Below are positions 38,236 to 50,220 of a DNA stretch of 64,000 bases, piece after piece. The stretch spans positions 32,060,156 through 32,124,155 of the forward strand of contig CM017571.1 of the NCBI GenBank assembly GCA_007844125.1, in the 5' to 3' direction. Within the stretch, counting starts at the first letter, position 1. The number at the start of each line of letters is the position of its first letter. The position numbers were made by a program, and so were the translations under genes. This stretch comes from Sinonovacula constricta. Taxonomy: Eukaryota > Mollusca > Bivalvia > Cardiida > Solecurtidae. The notes beneath the pieces were generated by a model. That model ran no database searches, was not told the DNA's origin, and was given only the letters and a program-made list of their open reading frames with translations.

Positions 38236-40570
38236 AATAAGTAAATAAGAAAAGGTCCTATCAAAATTTTCACAGATATTTAAATTTTTATCTACCTGTA
38301 GACAAAGGCAAACAAGGTAAATGTAAATGTGACAAAAAACACTGAGACGAGACGTAACACACAAAAAGGAAAAACAGCAGTTACCGCCTTGGAACGGTCA
38401 GTCGGCAAAAGGGCCAACTGGGGTGCTTAAACCTGGTTTGTGGAGCGCTCCAACCTCGCACTTCCTGAAGGTTTTTCTATCAAACAAACAGTGTAAATAA
38501 AATATCCCGTCAAAGTGACACAACTAACAGTAAGCACCTGCATCGGGAGTTAAAACAGATATAATGAACATATGTACAGTATTTACAGTAGATAAAAGCC
38601 TCGGCAACCAAAAAAATTCCAAATGAGAGAGTAGTTTAAAATAAAATAAAGCAGTACAAGCGCTGATATATTATAAGAACCATATAATGACGTCATAAAT
38701 GCCATGACGTCATATGCCAAAAGTGTCAAAAGTGAAATGTAAACAATACGGAAGAAACAATAGAATTTTAGAAAATCAACAAAATAAAACGTAGTATTGT
38801 TTAGAGTTAATACGTTTTAAAAACATATCATAAACGCCGAGGATTTATCCGCAGTTAACATATTATATATGATAAAGGTACAAAAAATCCCGATGTTATA
38901 CCTACTGTGCAATCTCACGTAAAGGGTATGGAGACTGCTCAAGTTGTCCCACCTATATAGGGCACGACTGGAGAGATGAAGAGACAAGAAATCCAACAGT
39001 GACTGTCCAATTATGGCTTTAAGTCACTGTTTTCATATAGTCGTAACGACCTGTCCGGTCATCGTGTAATTTAAAAGCAATGCGAGTTCTTGACTGTAAA
39101 AGGGTCAATTGCAAGCAATGCAGTACACCGAAGGATTCCCGGGTTGTAACCGTCTGCAAAACATTTTCTGATAAGTTTTGTATAGTGGTCAGAAAAGTTA
39201 TTGAGACCCTTGATCTTCTTTAACTTGTATAAAACATTTCCATAAAATGCAGGATGGCTTATGCCTTTCTGCATAAGTGTTTTCATACTGCTATTATACT
39301 TAGAAGCAATAAAACCATTGCGATGAAAGAATTTTGAAAACGCCTTTCTTAATTTATGAAAACGAAAGCCTTGCTGTAACAGTTTAGAAGAAATAAACAG
39401 GTTTCTAGCATTGAAATCTTCTACTTTAGTACAAACTCGTGCAAACCTTGTAAGTTGTGATATGTAAATACCATAGGAGGTAGCACGAGGTAAATCACCA
39501 TCAAGGTATGGATAATTCACAATACTAAAGTTGAATTCATCTCTCTTGTCATAGATTTTAGTAGAGACGCTGTCATTGGAAATATTGATCTCAATGTCTA
39601 GAAATGCTGCATTTAAATGTCAGTTATTTGCTTTATTAAGGGTAAGTTCTGGAGGGTAAATCAGATGGATCATTTGAGAAAAGAAAGGATTATCTATAGT
39701 TAGAATATCGTCAAGATAGCGTGACGTTAAATTGAAAGCCTCTATAATGTGGCTTTGGTTCGAATGGGATAAAGTAAACATGAAATCACGTTCAAAGCAG
39801 TATAAAAACAAATCTGCAATTAATGGTGCACAGTTGGTTCCCATAGGGATACCAATTATTTGTCTAAATAAAGTATCACTGCATTTTATGTAAATATTGT
39901 CTAATAGAAAACGTAAAGCTTCACAAACATCCGTGCAAGTCCACATAGTAAACTTTTCTAAGAAAGTGCTGGTAAAAATGCATTACTATCATGACATGCA
40001 ATATATAGACGTTGCTCTCGAGCAAATGTTTTCTCAATAAGAGCAATCAATTTGGTCTTAATTAAATCATGAGATAAAGAAGTGTACAGCGTAGAGAAAT
40101 CGTAAATATTAACTGCAGAGCAATGAAAGTTTATATTACGAAACTTGTCTAAGACTTCTGAAGAATTTTTAATAGACCAAAAAATGTTAATTCCTGAATT
40201 TTCATACACTTTTTCACAATATTTAACAACGTGATTGCGAACGGCTGTAAGGCAAGACGTAAGAAGTTTAGATATCTAGAGCTGGCATTTGCTATGAATC
40301 GTGACTTGTATGGTGTTTTGTGAAGCTTAGGAATCCAGTACAAGGAAGGAAGTTTTTCTTGCTTTGATTCTATTTTGATATTGAAATTATGCAATATCTG
40401 TTTATGTTTGTCAATGACTGTCTGAAAGTCAAGTTTTTAAGTTTAAGTTTTTCCCAACCGTTAGCTCTGATATTGTTTAATCAATTATTCAACAGCTTTA
40501 ACTTAACTGATAATCGGCATAAAAAAGATGACGCGGTTGTCATTGCCTCAAATGACAATGTCTATCGCCT
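38236..40570 (-). mobile_element. Penelope-like retroelement, copy 2
   Basis: The 3' terminal region is 38236-39070, starting aataagtaaataagaaaagg on the plus strand. It is followed inward by the RT gene on the minus strand. The terminal region shares every motif with 11125-11961 and the solo repeats, including the paired TGACGTCA octamers. RT similarity is clear up to 40436. From there to about 40570 there may be a decayed N-terminal region, and the 5' end is undefined. I saw no terminal repeat at the 5' side, no endonuclease domain and no convincing target-site duplication. The element is dead but keeps all RT core motifs in separate frames. Confidence 0.75.
39071..40436 (-). pseudogene. 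Reverse transcriptase (Penelope-like), frameshifted
   Basis: RNA-dependent DNA polymerase of the retroelement. In translation order I see LPSLYWIPKLHK and SRFIANASS, then LLTSCLTAV, the catalytic motif A DFSTLYT, GIPMGTNCAPLIADLFLY (RT motif 4), SRYLDDI with the catalytic YxDD, then KIYDKRDEFNF, NYPYLDGD, SYGIYISQLTRFARVC and a C-terminal KLRKAFSKF block. The frame is broken near 40270-40282 (small deletion plus frame change), by loss of one T in the run at 39974-39978, and by an in-frame TGA at 39620-39622. That stop matches 10573-10575 in copy 1. Another frame break lies upstream of 40436. RT assignment is firm. The Penelope-like label rests on the order of motifs and remembered relatives; another PLE-related or unclassified RT lineage remains possible. 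Confidence 0.88.
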
Positions 40571-42088
40571 TTGACATAAACTTATTTCGAAAATGTTTCA
40601 GAAATATGCTCACTGGTCTTTTTCTTTTGCTGTTGTTGTTTTCCAGACCTAGTACAAATAAAATAACAGTGTAAATGGCAAAGCCTAATTTTAATGCGTG
40701 GTATTAAATGTCTTGCAATGAAGTAAATTTCTGAAGGATTGGCAAGACTGGAAGGACTTGCATCCATCGAATACAACAACCTAAACACTTATCACTTATA
40801 GCTGTTGGTGATTTAAAGTAAAATTAATATCTGAACAAAACTGTGACATTTTCTTGCTTCTTTTTGTTTGGAAAGTATGGGCACTGCGTTAAAGTTTGAC
40901 TAAACCTTCGCTTCTCAGCATAATTTTGCACCTTTCTTTCCAACATAGTGGGCTTGTTTAACAAATGTGAGACAGGCGTCAAACAATCTTTTGGTGAAAT
41001 ATTGTTCGGTATATAAAAAAGTGTACCTTGAAAAGTGTTGAAGTCTTCTCTAAAACAGACTTATGCTAGTTTCTGCATTTATTAGATTGTCATATCAGTA
41101 TTGTAATGGTTTTAGGGCTTTTAACAATAGCATGGCGGTCTTTAAACGACATTTCGCAATAATATAAATTGGCGAATAAATTCGCTACTAGTCTTATCTC
41201 ATTTTAGCGTAATACTTAAAGTGTTTAGCTATTGTCCACAAATCATGACTTTTATATTATTTTGGTTTGTGTTCTTTACTTTTGAGCGTTTCAACTGAAT
41301 TATAGACGTAGGGCAATGTTTCCAATTGTGGCACATTTAAACAATCGTCCAAAATTATCTAAGTTACCTCAAGCTTTCATATCCTTCCATTTAACTGTAT
41401 CTGTGATAATTGCTCACAGCAGCATTGGAGAAATTATTGAACCTAGTGAACGAAGTTTAATATGTTTCAATGTTGCGCAGAGAAGCAAATGATGTAAATC
41501 AAGCACAAACATAAAGCGATCAGATTGAAAAACGATGATACAATCTCATTATAAAACTAAGTGATAATACATGTAAATCTGTGGAGAAAATCGTTCAAGA
41601 AACGACCGTTAAGCAAAACCAATCGCACAAACACATAAATCATAAATTGGTATGCCAATATTACTTTGCCTATCATTTCCATTTTGTCATTTTATCAAAG
41701 CCTATCAGACTCGTAGTCTACCTCTGTGTCGAACCCTTAGGCGATCTTACGTGAACATTTGTTATCTATTGTAATAAAACAAAACAACAACAACAACAAC
41801 AAAACCTCTCAAATACTATACAAGTTTACAAGTTTATTTACTCTCAGCACATAACATTTATGTGAAATGAGGTAAGTATAGTTATACCCTTACATACTGC
41901 CGTATTGGGGATGTATTTTCTTTGTCAATCCAACTAAGCTTTGAGGTTTAAAAGTATTTATGACAGAAAAGCCGAATATCTAAAATATGGTTTTGTTTAC
42001 ATACCCTGTTTAGCCAGACACAGATAACAAATCAAAACATGCATACAAATAATACTAATGTCTGCTACAATGCAAATGGAATTGCAAC
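40571..42088. other. No recognised feature; short (AAC)n tract
   Basis: AT-rich spacer. An (AAC)n microsatellite lies at 41783-41802. No gene is supported. Confidence 0.5.
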
Positions 42089-42275
42089 TTGCACATAACT
42101 CTTAGCCAATGAAACGTTAGCATGGAACTGAAACGTAGTTGAAGGTAATTTGCACATAACTCTTTGACAACGTTACAATAGCATGGAATTGAAAAGTAGT
42201 TGAAGGTACATTGTAACCTGCATATAACTGACAACGTAACAATAGCATGGAATTGAAGCCGAGTTGAAGATAGTT
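42089..42275. repeat. Minisatellite, about 60-68-bp unit, 3 copies
   Basis: Three imperfect tandem units each run ttgcacataactc (or ctgcatataactg), then an acgtta/acgtaacaa segment, agcatggaa and agttgaaggta. Start points are about 42089, 42149 and 42218. Confidence 0.85.
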
Positions 42276-42609
42276 AAAATGATAACACAAGATAGCTTGA
42301 ATAAAGAAGATATGAAATTAAAAAGGTTCTGTGTTCATTCTTCCCGCATCTTTGACAATCATATACTTTTAAAGCTTTTATTGTCAGATGATATTGAACA
42401 TGAAAGGGCAAGTCCAAACCGATAATCCTATTTCTATATCATCATATAGTGTCAAAGAATTAAAAGTAAATTTGCTTAAATGTTGTGTATAATAAGGATA
42501 GGTTTAATAACAAAAATATTGTACATATTCTACTATATAAAACATGTTATAATTGAAATTTGCTAAAAAGGTACATCTAAAAATAACAATAAGAATATAT
42601 ATAGAAAAA
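42276..42609. other. No recognised feature
   Basis: AT-rich spacer before the 3' end of the LINE. Confidence 0.5.
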
Positions 42610-44010
42610 GAAGAAGAATTTTATTGCAAAAAAGACATTTGTCCATAGGCAATACAAGCATGTAATAACATATAAATATACACACAATTATTTCCAGTGA
42701 CGGTCATTAAATTTCGGCTACAATATCAATACAAGTTTTAAATAGAATGATGTTTACAATGTGATGTACAGCCTGACCGGCATGTCATGACCATCGGTTA
42801 TGTCATATAGACATAGAATCTAGACTCAGGACAACTGAGTTACTAATATGAAAACACCACGGAATAACATCAAGACTGTGTTGTGTAACTTAATAATATG
42901 TTTGAATGCCGAGGGTCGCTTATGCAGGTCAGACTGTATATATACTAAAGTGTTTAACATTTATCAGATTGCTATAAAAATAGATAGTTTTATGTGCAAA
43001 TATGAGATATTGTATTAGTAGTACTATGCTAAATACGAAGGGGAGAGAAGTGTATACATATAGGAATAAGAACAGTATATGTATGTATACAAAGGCTTAT
43101 GAAATTAAAAAATAAGATACTTAAACATCAATTGGTAAGTATCGTTAAAATAGATCTTAACTTCTAAAATAATATAAATGTTCACGTTTATTCATACTTT
43201 TGTAAATATAGGTTGACAGACTTTTTACAACTGTTGAATTTTCTGATTGTAACAATTCAATAAATTTTAAAATGTTTGGTCTTTTCCAAAAATATCTTTT
43301 AATATAATTTATTCTAAAATCATGATAAAGAGGACATTCTAAGAGGAAATGAAATTCGTCTTCTAAAATATTACAGTGTTGACATTTTCTTTCTGATCGT
43401 GGAATACTATTTGGTTTGGTCCAACGTCCAGTCTCTATTTCTAATCTATGACTAGATGTACGGAGCCTTGTTAAAGCATATCTATATTTAACCACTGATA
43501 TTTTATCGAGATATGTTTGAAATGCAAATTCAGCGAATAGTGTGTATGTCTGGGCTCTAGTTGAATCATTGATTTGTGACTGCCAGTTTTGAATGAAATT
43601 ATCTTTAACCCTTTGCTTAAAAATCCTTAGAAACAGATTATTATTTTCAACGCCTTGATTCAACCATACATGATTAAAGCCAATCTTCTGTAAAATATAT
43701 TGAACATTTGAGGCCCAATTTTTCATTCTTGGATTATTATCAAGGTCTTGCAGCATAATATCATATATAATTTTTGACAGTTTACGATTATCAAGGGAGA
43801 CAATTTTAAGCCAATAGCGTATAACGCTTACAATTCTGTAGGTTTGTAGCGGGAATCTACCTACTTCGCCATAAACAAAATTATTTTGGGTTTTGGTTCT
43901 TACCCCCAACATTTGTTTTAAAAATTGTAAATGAATCTTTTCTAAAATGCATGCTTCGTGATACCCCCTATACTTCCGAGCAGTATCCGAGAATCGGTGT
44001 AATAATATAT
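42610..44010 (-). mobile_element. 5'-truncated non-LTR retrotransposon (LINE)
   Basis: The 3' part of a LINE on the minus strand: the C-terminal end of ORF2 (43157-44006) followed by a roughly 540-base 3' UTR. The 3' end reads ttttttgcaataaaattctt on the minus strand, with an AATAAA signal at 42620-42625 (complement). No endonuclease and no RT catalytic domain remain. Its 5' edge abuts a subfamily B fragment. No reliable target-site duplication was found because both flanks are low-complexity AT. Confidence 0.8.
43157..44006 (-). pseudogene. LINE ORF2 C-terminal domain
   Basis: A frame of about 283 codons encodes the region downstream of the RT domain. It includes a KIHLQFLKQMLGV stretch, NNFVYGEVGRFPLQ, a conserved SSHRLEIETGRWT stretch, and a zinc-knuckle-like C-x2-C-x7-H-x4-C (CQHC...H...C) about 60 residues from the end. 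This arrangement is typical of bivalve LINE proteins; the clade (Jockey/CR1-like or other) is not resolvable here. Just upstream the frame is lost by one extra base at about 43969, which turns a Trp codon into TAG and shifts the frame; upstream of it the text reads like ITPILGYCSEV. A Met-like start at 44017 in another frame is an artefact. It is non-functional, as the catalytic domains are missing. Confidence 0.85.
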
Positions 44011-44075
44011 ACAACAAATAATGACAACATATAATAAAATTTGAAATGGCACAGGGTAAAGATATTCATGTGTAA
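44011..44075 (-). repeat. Degenerate subfamily B terminal-repeat fragment
   Basis: atttgaaatggcacagggta followed by aagatattcatgtgtaa matches the atttgaaaaggcacaggac, aaggtattcacatg order of the copies at 37378, 44265 and 44627. Confidence 0.55.
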
Positions 44076-44264
44076 CATAATATAAGTTATGGAGATAACA
44101 ATGAATGTCAAACAAAGATATTACATCCATACGTTAAATAGGTGATGGCAATGTTTACTTATTTTTCTAAACTGTTTAAACCAATTACAAAATAAAACAT
44201 ACTACATGACGAAGCGAACAGTTAAATGATATCTGCTTATTTTGTACCCCCTTAAAAATATATC

Positions 44265-44350
44265 AATAGGAATATATGACAAAGTCATGTGAGCATCGCA
44301 ACATATACCAGCATTTGAAAAGGCACAGGACAGAGGTGTCCACATGCAAG
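44265..44350 (-). repeat. Penelope-like terminal-repeat fragment, subfamily B outer end
   Basis: aataggaatatatgacaaag, caacatatacca, aaaaggcacaggacagagg and cacatgcaag in order. It stops before the inner part. Confidence 0.8.
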
Positions 44351-44626
44351 AGAGAGAGATGTACTATTTTGATTAAAAGAACTACACAAAAAAGTTGATT
44401 AAAAATGAAAATAACTTGTTGAATCAAGAAAAAAATGACCAGGTCAGACTAAATGGTTGTAGCATCCTGTTCATGTGAAGATGGAATTGAGGAACCAAAG
44501 TCCAATGTCCATATAAGAAAATGCACATAACAATCCTTGTAGGATGAATAAAATGACAACATAGATTGCATGCACAGGGAGATTTTGTACGACCACCACA
44601 CTGCACAAGCAGCATTGTGATCATAA
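44351..44626. other. Spacer between two subfamily B fragments
   Basis: No recognised gene. It is flanked by two same-orientation fragments of the same outer end, so it could be an insertion between decayed repeats. Confidence 0.4.
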
Positions 44627-44732
44627 ATAAGAACATATGACAAATTCCTATGAGCATTGCAACATATACCAAGATTTGAAAAGGCACAGGACAGAGGTAT
44701 TCACATGTACGCCAAACCTAAAAGGAAGAAAA
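44627..44732 (-). repeat. Penelope-like terminal-repeat fragment, subfamily B outer end
   Basis: aataagaacatatgacaaat, caacatatacca, aaaaggcacaggacagagg and cacatgtacgccaaacc in order. It lies about 360 bases from the preceding fragment, in the same orientation. Confidence 0.8.
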
Positions 44733-46202
44733 ATGTAAGTATGTTTTATTAAATAGCTTCTTTTGTTTTCTAGTTTTAGAATAAGCTTATTTGTTGTTAA
44801 ATATCAGAATATACAGTAAAATTACGGAGTACTGAAGATAGCCTGAAGATAGAAAAGACCATCTTTTTAATTCACCAAATCAAAAAATTGCTTCTGCGTG
44901 TTTACGTACACAGTTCAGCGTCAGAATATTTCAGAGTTGTCCAATAATTTCAAGTTTTAAAGTATTGATGGACAATTATTGAGGTTGTGTAACGGCTAGC
45001 TTTATAACTGAAGGAACGTTAGAACCAATTTAACTACGCCTCGACATGTCAGGGTCCAGCTCGACCATACTTTTAGAATATTGATTATATCCACAATTAT
45101 GTGAGGTTGTGTTGATGATTTATCGTCTTTTAACTTAAAATTTAATACATATATCATGCTGATAACTTGACAATTCTGTTTTGTTATATTTACAGCGAGC
45201 TATCCGTTGAATCAACAGTTCATCAATATTTAAGGATCTGCATACTGTAATATTCGTCCAAGTATTAAACGCCTTATAAGAATGCACCGTCCAGCTACAC
45301 CTATCTTAAATTTCTGTTAAAAGGTACGTAAAATGACATAATTAACATTGTTTTGTTTAACGAAAGCTGCGAATAAAAAGGACGTGGTCGTAGGCAAAAT
45401 ATCGCTTTACTCAGATTAGTCAGCACACCATGTTGTAAATTGTTGTTGTTGTTGTAGTGGGGTCGGGATTAGTTGTTGGGTAGTCGAGGTCCTCTATTAA
45501 TTAGTTTGGCATTAAACATTCTGATGGATCAATAATTTAGTTATATATGTTCTAATATATTTTACCAGGAAACCGTCTGTTGAACTTTGTTCATCAAAAA
45601 TAATTCACAAAACTGAAAGTTTCTACATTGATCACATATATTCTAGTAGAAACTTTCATTGCCTGATTTCGTTTTCTTATGTTAAAAGATTCAAGGGCAG
45701 ATTAAGCTAAATATTTACTTTCAATATTTATTTAAATCGGAAGTCTATGAACTAAGGCACCTAGGACTGTGACTATGTATGTATACATTCCGATGTAAAA
45801 GTCATTCCGATGTAAAAGTCTTTGTTTCAATCCCTTATAAACGATGCTATTTTCATCAGTTTACCTTCTCATATATAGGTGGTTTTCAATTGTTTCTGTA
45901 CGATTTCATCTTGCACACTGATTTTAAATGGTTATGACGTAAGTACCTTTATTTACTTATTACCTCGTTGATAACGAACAATATTGTTTTGCTGGTGTAA
46001 CAGTTACCCCTCCATATATAAAATATTCATTTTGTTTTACTGATAGCTTATAGGAGGGCGTAGCCTGAAAAGATGACTTCTTCGGTTTATTGAAACATAT
46101 GAGGCTGATGCATTTATCTTTTGAACATATTGTAGTTCCTTGCATTTACAAGTATATTTTACGTTTAAAAAGCAACGTCAAGTGCTCGCCAAATTTACAT
46201 CT
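44733..46202. other. No recognised feature; one perfect hairpin
   Basis: No gene is supported. It contains the inverted repeat at 45614-45658 and a small direct repeat of attccgatgtaaaagtc at 45787-45821. Confidence 0.5.
45614..45658. repeat. Perfect 13-bp inverted repeat, 19-nt loop
   Basis: tgaaagtttctac (45614-45626) and gtagaaactttca (45646-45658) are exact reverse complements. It has no T-run terminator context and is not part of any identified repeat family in the window. It could be a small structured RNA, a miniature-element relic or chance. Confidence 0.6.
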
Positions 46203-46765
46203 AGCGATCATCAAAAATCTTTGGCGAATTTCCGTTAAAAATACAGTCATATGATCTTATGAAGTTTACTATTGAGATTTTGACAGATTGAGGTCCTATG
46301 TATTTGGGTTATACAAATACTGTGCGCCAGTATTTTAAAACGTGCGATTATCAAAGAATTATTTCGAATTTGAAACAAAATTTGAAAATGAAGTCATGCG
46401 TTGCGCCTGTGTTTTCTATCGTGCGATTGTCAAAGATTTATTTTGAATTTCCGTTAAAATGAAGTCATACGTTGCGCCTGTGTTTTCTATCGTGCGATTA
46501 TCAAAGATTTATTTTGAATTTCCGTTTAAATGAAGTCATACGTTGCGCCTGTGTTTTTATCGTGCGATTATCATAGATTTATTTCGAATTTCCGTTAAAA
46601 TGTAGTCATACGTTGCGCCTGTGTTTTCTATCGTGTGATCATCAAAGATTTTTTACGAATTTCCGTTTAAATGAAGTCATACGTCGCGCCTGTCTTTTCT
46701 ATCGTGCGATTTACAAAAAGTTATTTCGAATTTCAGTTAAAATGAAGTCATACGTTGCGCCTGTG
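46203..46765. repeat. Satellite-like tandem array, 71-bp unit
   Basis: Units begin with cgtgcgat at 46341, 46420, 46491, 46561, 46632 and 46703, giving periods of 79, 71, 70, 71 and 71. Each unit continues with tatcaaagatttatt, cgaatttccgtt and atgaagtcatacg, then ttgcgcctgtgttttctat. The first unit carries an extra ~8 bases, and a degenerate outlying unit sits at 46203-46255. Confidence 0.95.
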
Positions 46766-46983
46766 GTTTAGAAGAAGACATACGGTCAAAAACGTTTTAC
46801 GACTAACATTGTCAGCTGCAGCCTGTCCAGTAGCGCTGGGCAACGAAAGAGGACAAAATGACAAAGTCGGGGTGCACAGGTACACCTGCCATTCCAAATA
46901 ATGCAGTTATGCTGGTTTGGCTAGTGATGAGATTCGATTGCGGGTGATTTATGTAACCGATGTGTCAAAAAGATAAAAAATAT
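46766..46983. other. No recognised feature
   Basis: Slightly GC-richer spacer between the 71-bp array and block Y. Confidence 0.4.
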
Positions 46984-49900
46984 TGTCATATGTTACTTGC
47001 AAGTAAGAGATTTGTCCTTCGAGGTAAGTTGCTCATACATTGTACCCATAACAATATTTGCAATGTGTTCATGGTGTATGGCGTGATGAATGTCCTCTTA
47101 AAACCATTCATATATTGATTAAGCATACTTACGACACGAACTACCCCTGGAAAAAACGGAGTTGCAGCCAGCCATTTTGCCTGTCCATAACACTCAGGGC
47201 TGTGCAACTCTGTCCGGGTGTATTAGACAGACTATAGTCCCGAAGATACATGCAGTATACTGTCTTCCTGTAAAGTCGCGAGAATAACGTCCCCGTGTCC
47301 TTTCTCAGTGCCAAAGAAAAAATTGCTGTGTTTGCAGACAACAATGTTCAGTTTAGTTTGCTTCCATAAGATAAGAAAATTTCACAAACATTATTGAGAA
47401 ACGTATATCAAATAAATGGTCATTTGTAGACATTTTAGAGATATTTGCAGTAAACAATTCCAAGAGATACACCCAAACAGATACTTTATATATTTCAATA
47501 TACCATAACATTTTGTGTTTTGTATACCTCTTTGTATGTTTAAGGGAATGCACAATTTTATCCGATAAACAGTTTGCCAAAGAATATTATTTATAAATGT
47601 CTGTCTCAGTTCTATTGAATTTAAAACATATTCTTACGAATGCAACTTTTCACGTCGTAAACACCGAGTTTTGGTGTCAATACTTTCTTTAGTAAACACT
47701 GCTTTTGAACTTATTCATGAGTAACATTGTGTGCTTAATAACAAAGTCTAAATGGTGAAAGCCATTTCCTTGAAGAAAGAAACATACAGCTACTTTAACT
47801 AGAGACCTTAAAGGTTTCTAAGAACAAACTTCCAAATGTTGTGTCCTCAAGAATTCCCAGTTAAAACAATAATTGTAGTTGTTTAGTCAAAATTTAATGG
47901 TGGTAAAATCGTTAAAATTTTATCAGTAAGTGAGCATCCTTTGCGAGTTCGCTTTTTAGTTTTACTGGCATTTATTATTGAATGCACTTGACTGCTGATT
48001 GACATACATTGTTTTCTTTACTTTACTTTACAACACCGTCGATAATTATTTAAAATTTAATTTTAGTATTTGAACGCACTTGATATTTTCTAATTGTCAT
48101 TATTGCTTTTTGCAACGTCAAGAAAAATAGATTTAGCATATTTGTTAGTGGATGGAGTATTTGGTGCTATGCAAAATCATAAACCAGCCTGCAGGAAAAT
48201 GCTTGCTGATCAGTTTGTTAGTTTATTGTGTCTCTGTGTCTGACCAACAGTATTTCAGTTACACCTGGCAGGATATAACACATAGTCTCATTATCCTAAC
48301 ACCGGGCTAGTCAGTCGTGGAACAAATCTTGTATTTGCTTAAGCGTTAGCAATGTAGTTATACCAGTACCATTTTTAACGACTTTGGTATGACCCGGGGC
48401 CTCCCGTACCTGGAGCCGATGCTCTACCGATTGTGCTACTAAGTCCGGTTGCTGATCAGAAGTCGGAATTTAACTTGCTTTTATTACCATGTTTTCCAAT
48501 AAAGTTACGTCTTTATTAAGCAGGAATAACTGCAGATAGAGAAGAAGCTAGCCTGATCTGGCATTATCGGATATAAACTAGGAAGACACAATTAAACCGG
48601 GCACTTGAGAATGCAATAAATCAAAGGAAATATTCCTTAATGTTAATTTCAAAGTAAGAAGTATTGTTTCCGTCTATTTTCTCCTGTGTCTGTTGCATGT
48701 TATTAAGTCAGAATTATCTTCCTATGCATCAGACGTATTAACTTCATATTCTTGACATCATAGCCTAAACTGGCTTTTAAAGATTTGTATATGGTTTTGT
48801 TTACTGGATAAAAATGAGATGGTAAGATGCGGTATCTTAATTTCAAAGAACAGCCGGTCAAACATGAAATATTGAAGAATCACAAACCCGGGCAAGTATG
48901 ACGATAAACATCTTTCTTTAATTGATTTTTTCCCGGCAATAACCACAATTCATTTCCTTATAATACGCATTTCCGCTAGAATTGAGGCAATGTGTTATTA
49001 ATGTAAGGCCTTGTCATTTTTATTATGAAAATCTGAAACTTATTTGGCCTTGTGTGTCTACAGTAAACACGAAAAAGCGCCATGACAATATATGTTTTGT
49101 CTATGTTTCCTTTAAAGTACAAATCTTGACAAAAAGATCGATTGTCTGTAAAAAGAAACTTCTTAAAAATCAATAATATGCCAAACTGTTCATGATGCTT
49201 ATTATTATTTTCTTTCTACGTTCTGTGTTTCTATTGTCAATGTTAAATGTCATAATATGTAGACTGTGAACTCTGAAAAACAACGAATAAGATTTTCGCA
49301 TTATCAAAGGTGAAACAAACAATTTATTCCGAATGTAAATATCAAACTCTTTTTGTAAGAGAACGCCTGTTTCGCCAGCATCCCGGTAAACGCTGTCCGA
49401 TTTTTACTGATACTAAATTCTACCACTTTGCGCAAGCGCAAGTAAGTAAAATGGTTTCCTATTTCCAATACATAAATTGACGAAATCATACTCCGTTTAT
49501 ACGTTTGACCTTTTCAATGTACACATTATGATTTTTTCCTCTTCCTGATCTAGTATGTGTCAACGCTTCTGATCTGACAGGTTTTGCTAATCTTAAATGA
49601 TATATAATCTTGATTGCTTGCGAAAGCCGTTGTGAAAAACTAAATGTACAACCATTGAGACAATTCATGTAAGTAAGGGCTGATATTATTGGAAAGCATG
49701 GACAGCAACACCAGCTCAAACCCTTCTTGACATTGACAAATGGGGTTTAAGATGACATATACCTATTTATCTTTGACTGGTTGATTAATTTAGCTTGTTG
49801 TTTTGTCTACTGGAAACTAGTGTAAGCTACATAAATTTGGATTGATGTTTACAGTTACTGCTCTATTTGGTTTAAAATGAGGTGTCCTATCTTTGGCTTT

Positions 49901-50150
49901 TTATTGCTTACTAGTTGCACATTTTACATTAATATAAAGTTTCTAATGATAGGTTTGTTTGAATATAAAAATAGCGGTTTTTAGTTTATAGGGTCTTCCT
50001 ATAACTGTGATTTTGCTGTCACTGTCAACAAGTACAGTCGACTCTCTACAAATAACAAATACAATGTCTGAAACTACCTGTTTGATGTTAGGACATCGAG
50101 CTATTCCACCACCATTATAAAGATTTTTTATAGTTATATTACTGCACAAA
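46984..50150 (+). repeat. Block Y, copy 3
   Basis: It is homologous, in the same orientation, to 1-2640 and to parts of 17280-19600 and 25700-28020. It contains a segment (47840-47990) that is missing from copy 1 but present in copy 2 (17300-17410), so copy 1 has lost it. A SINE is inserted at 48203-48459. Short frames on the minus strand (for example 47353-47580 and 49486-49719) are not conserved in the other copies. Confidence 0.65.
48203..48459 (-). mobile_element. tRNA-derived SINE with 11-bp TSD, nested in block Y
   Basis: The body is 48214-48448 on the minus strand. The perfect 11-bp repeat ttgctgatcag flanks it (48203-48213 and 48449-48459). The minus strand starts with a tRNA-like head including a tagcacaatcggtagagc A-box region (48421-48440). 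It continues ctccaggtacgggaggcc as in the 12413 SINE, but a deletion removes the B-box, and a second deletion of about 60 bases lies before actgaaatactgttg. It ends in an aataaactaacaaa tail. The target-site copies are absent from the Y homologues, so the insertion followed the Y duplication. Confidence 0.92.
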
Positions 50151-50220
50151 CTTGTATCTTCCCTATAGATTGGTCAGACTACCATCTTATTTAATATTCG
50201 TTTCCTGCAAGTATGTCATT

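Noticed and set aside
44424..44687. An 87-codon frame between two terminal-repeat fragments
   Set aside because: It runs into the subfamily B repeat at its start and has no recognised domain.
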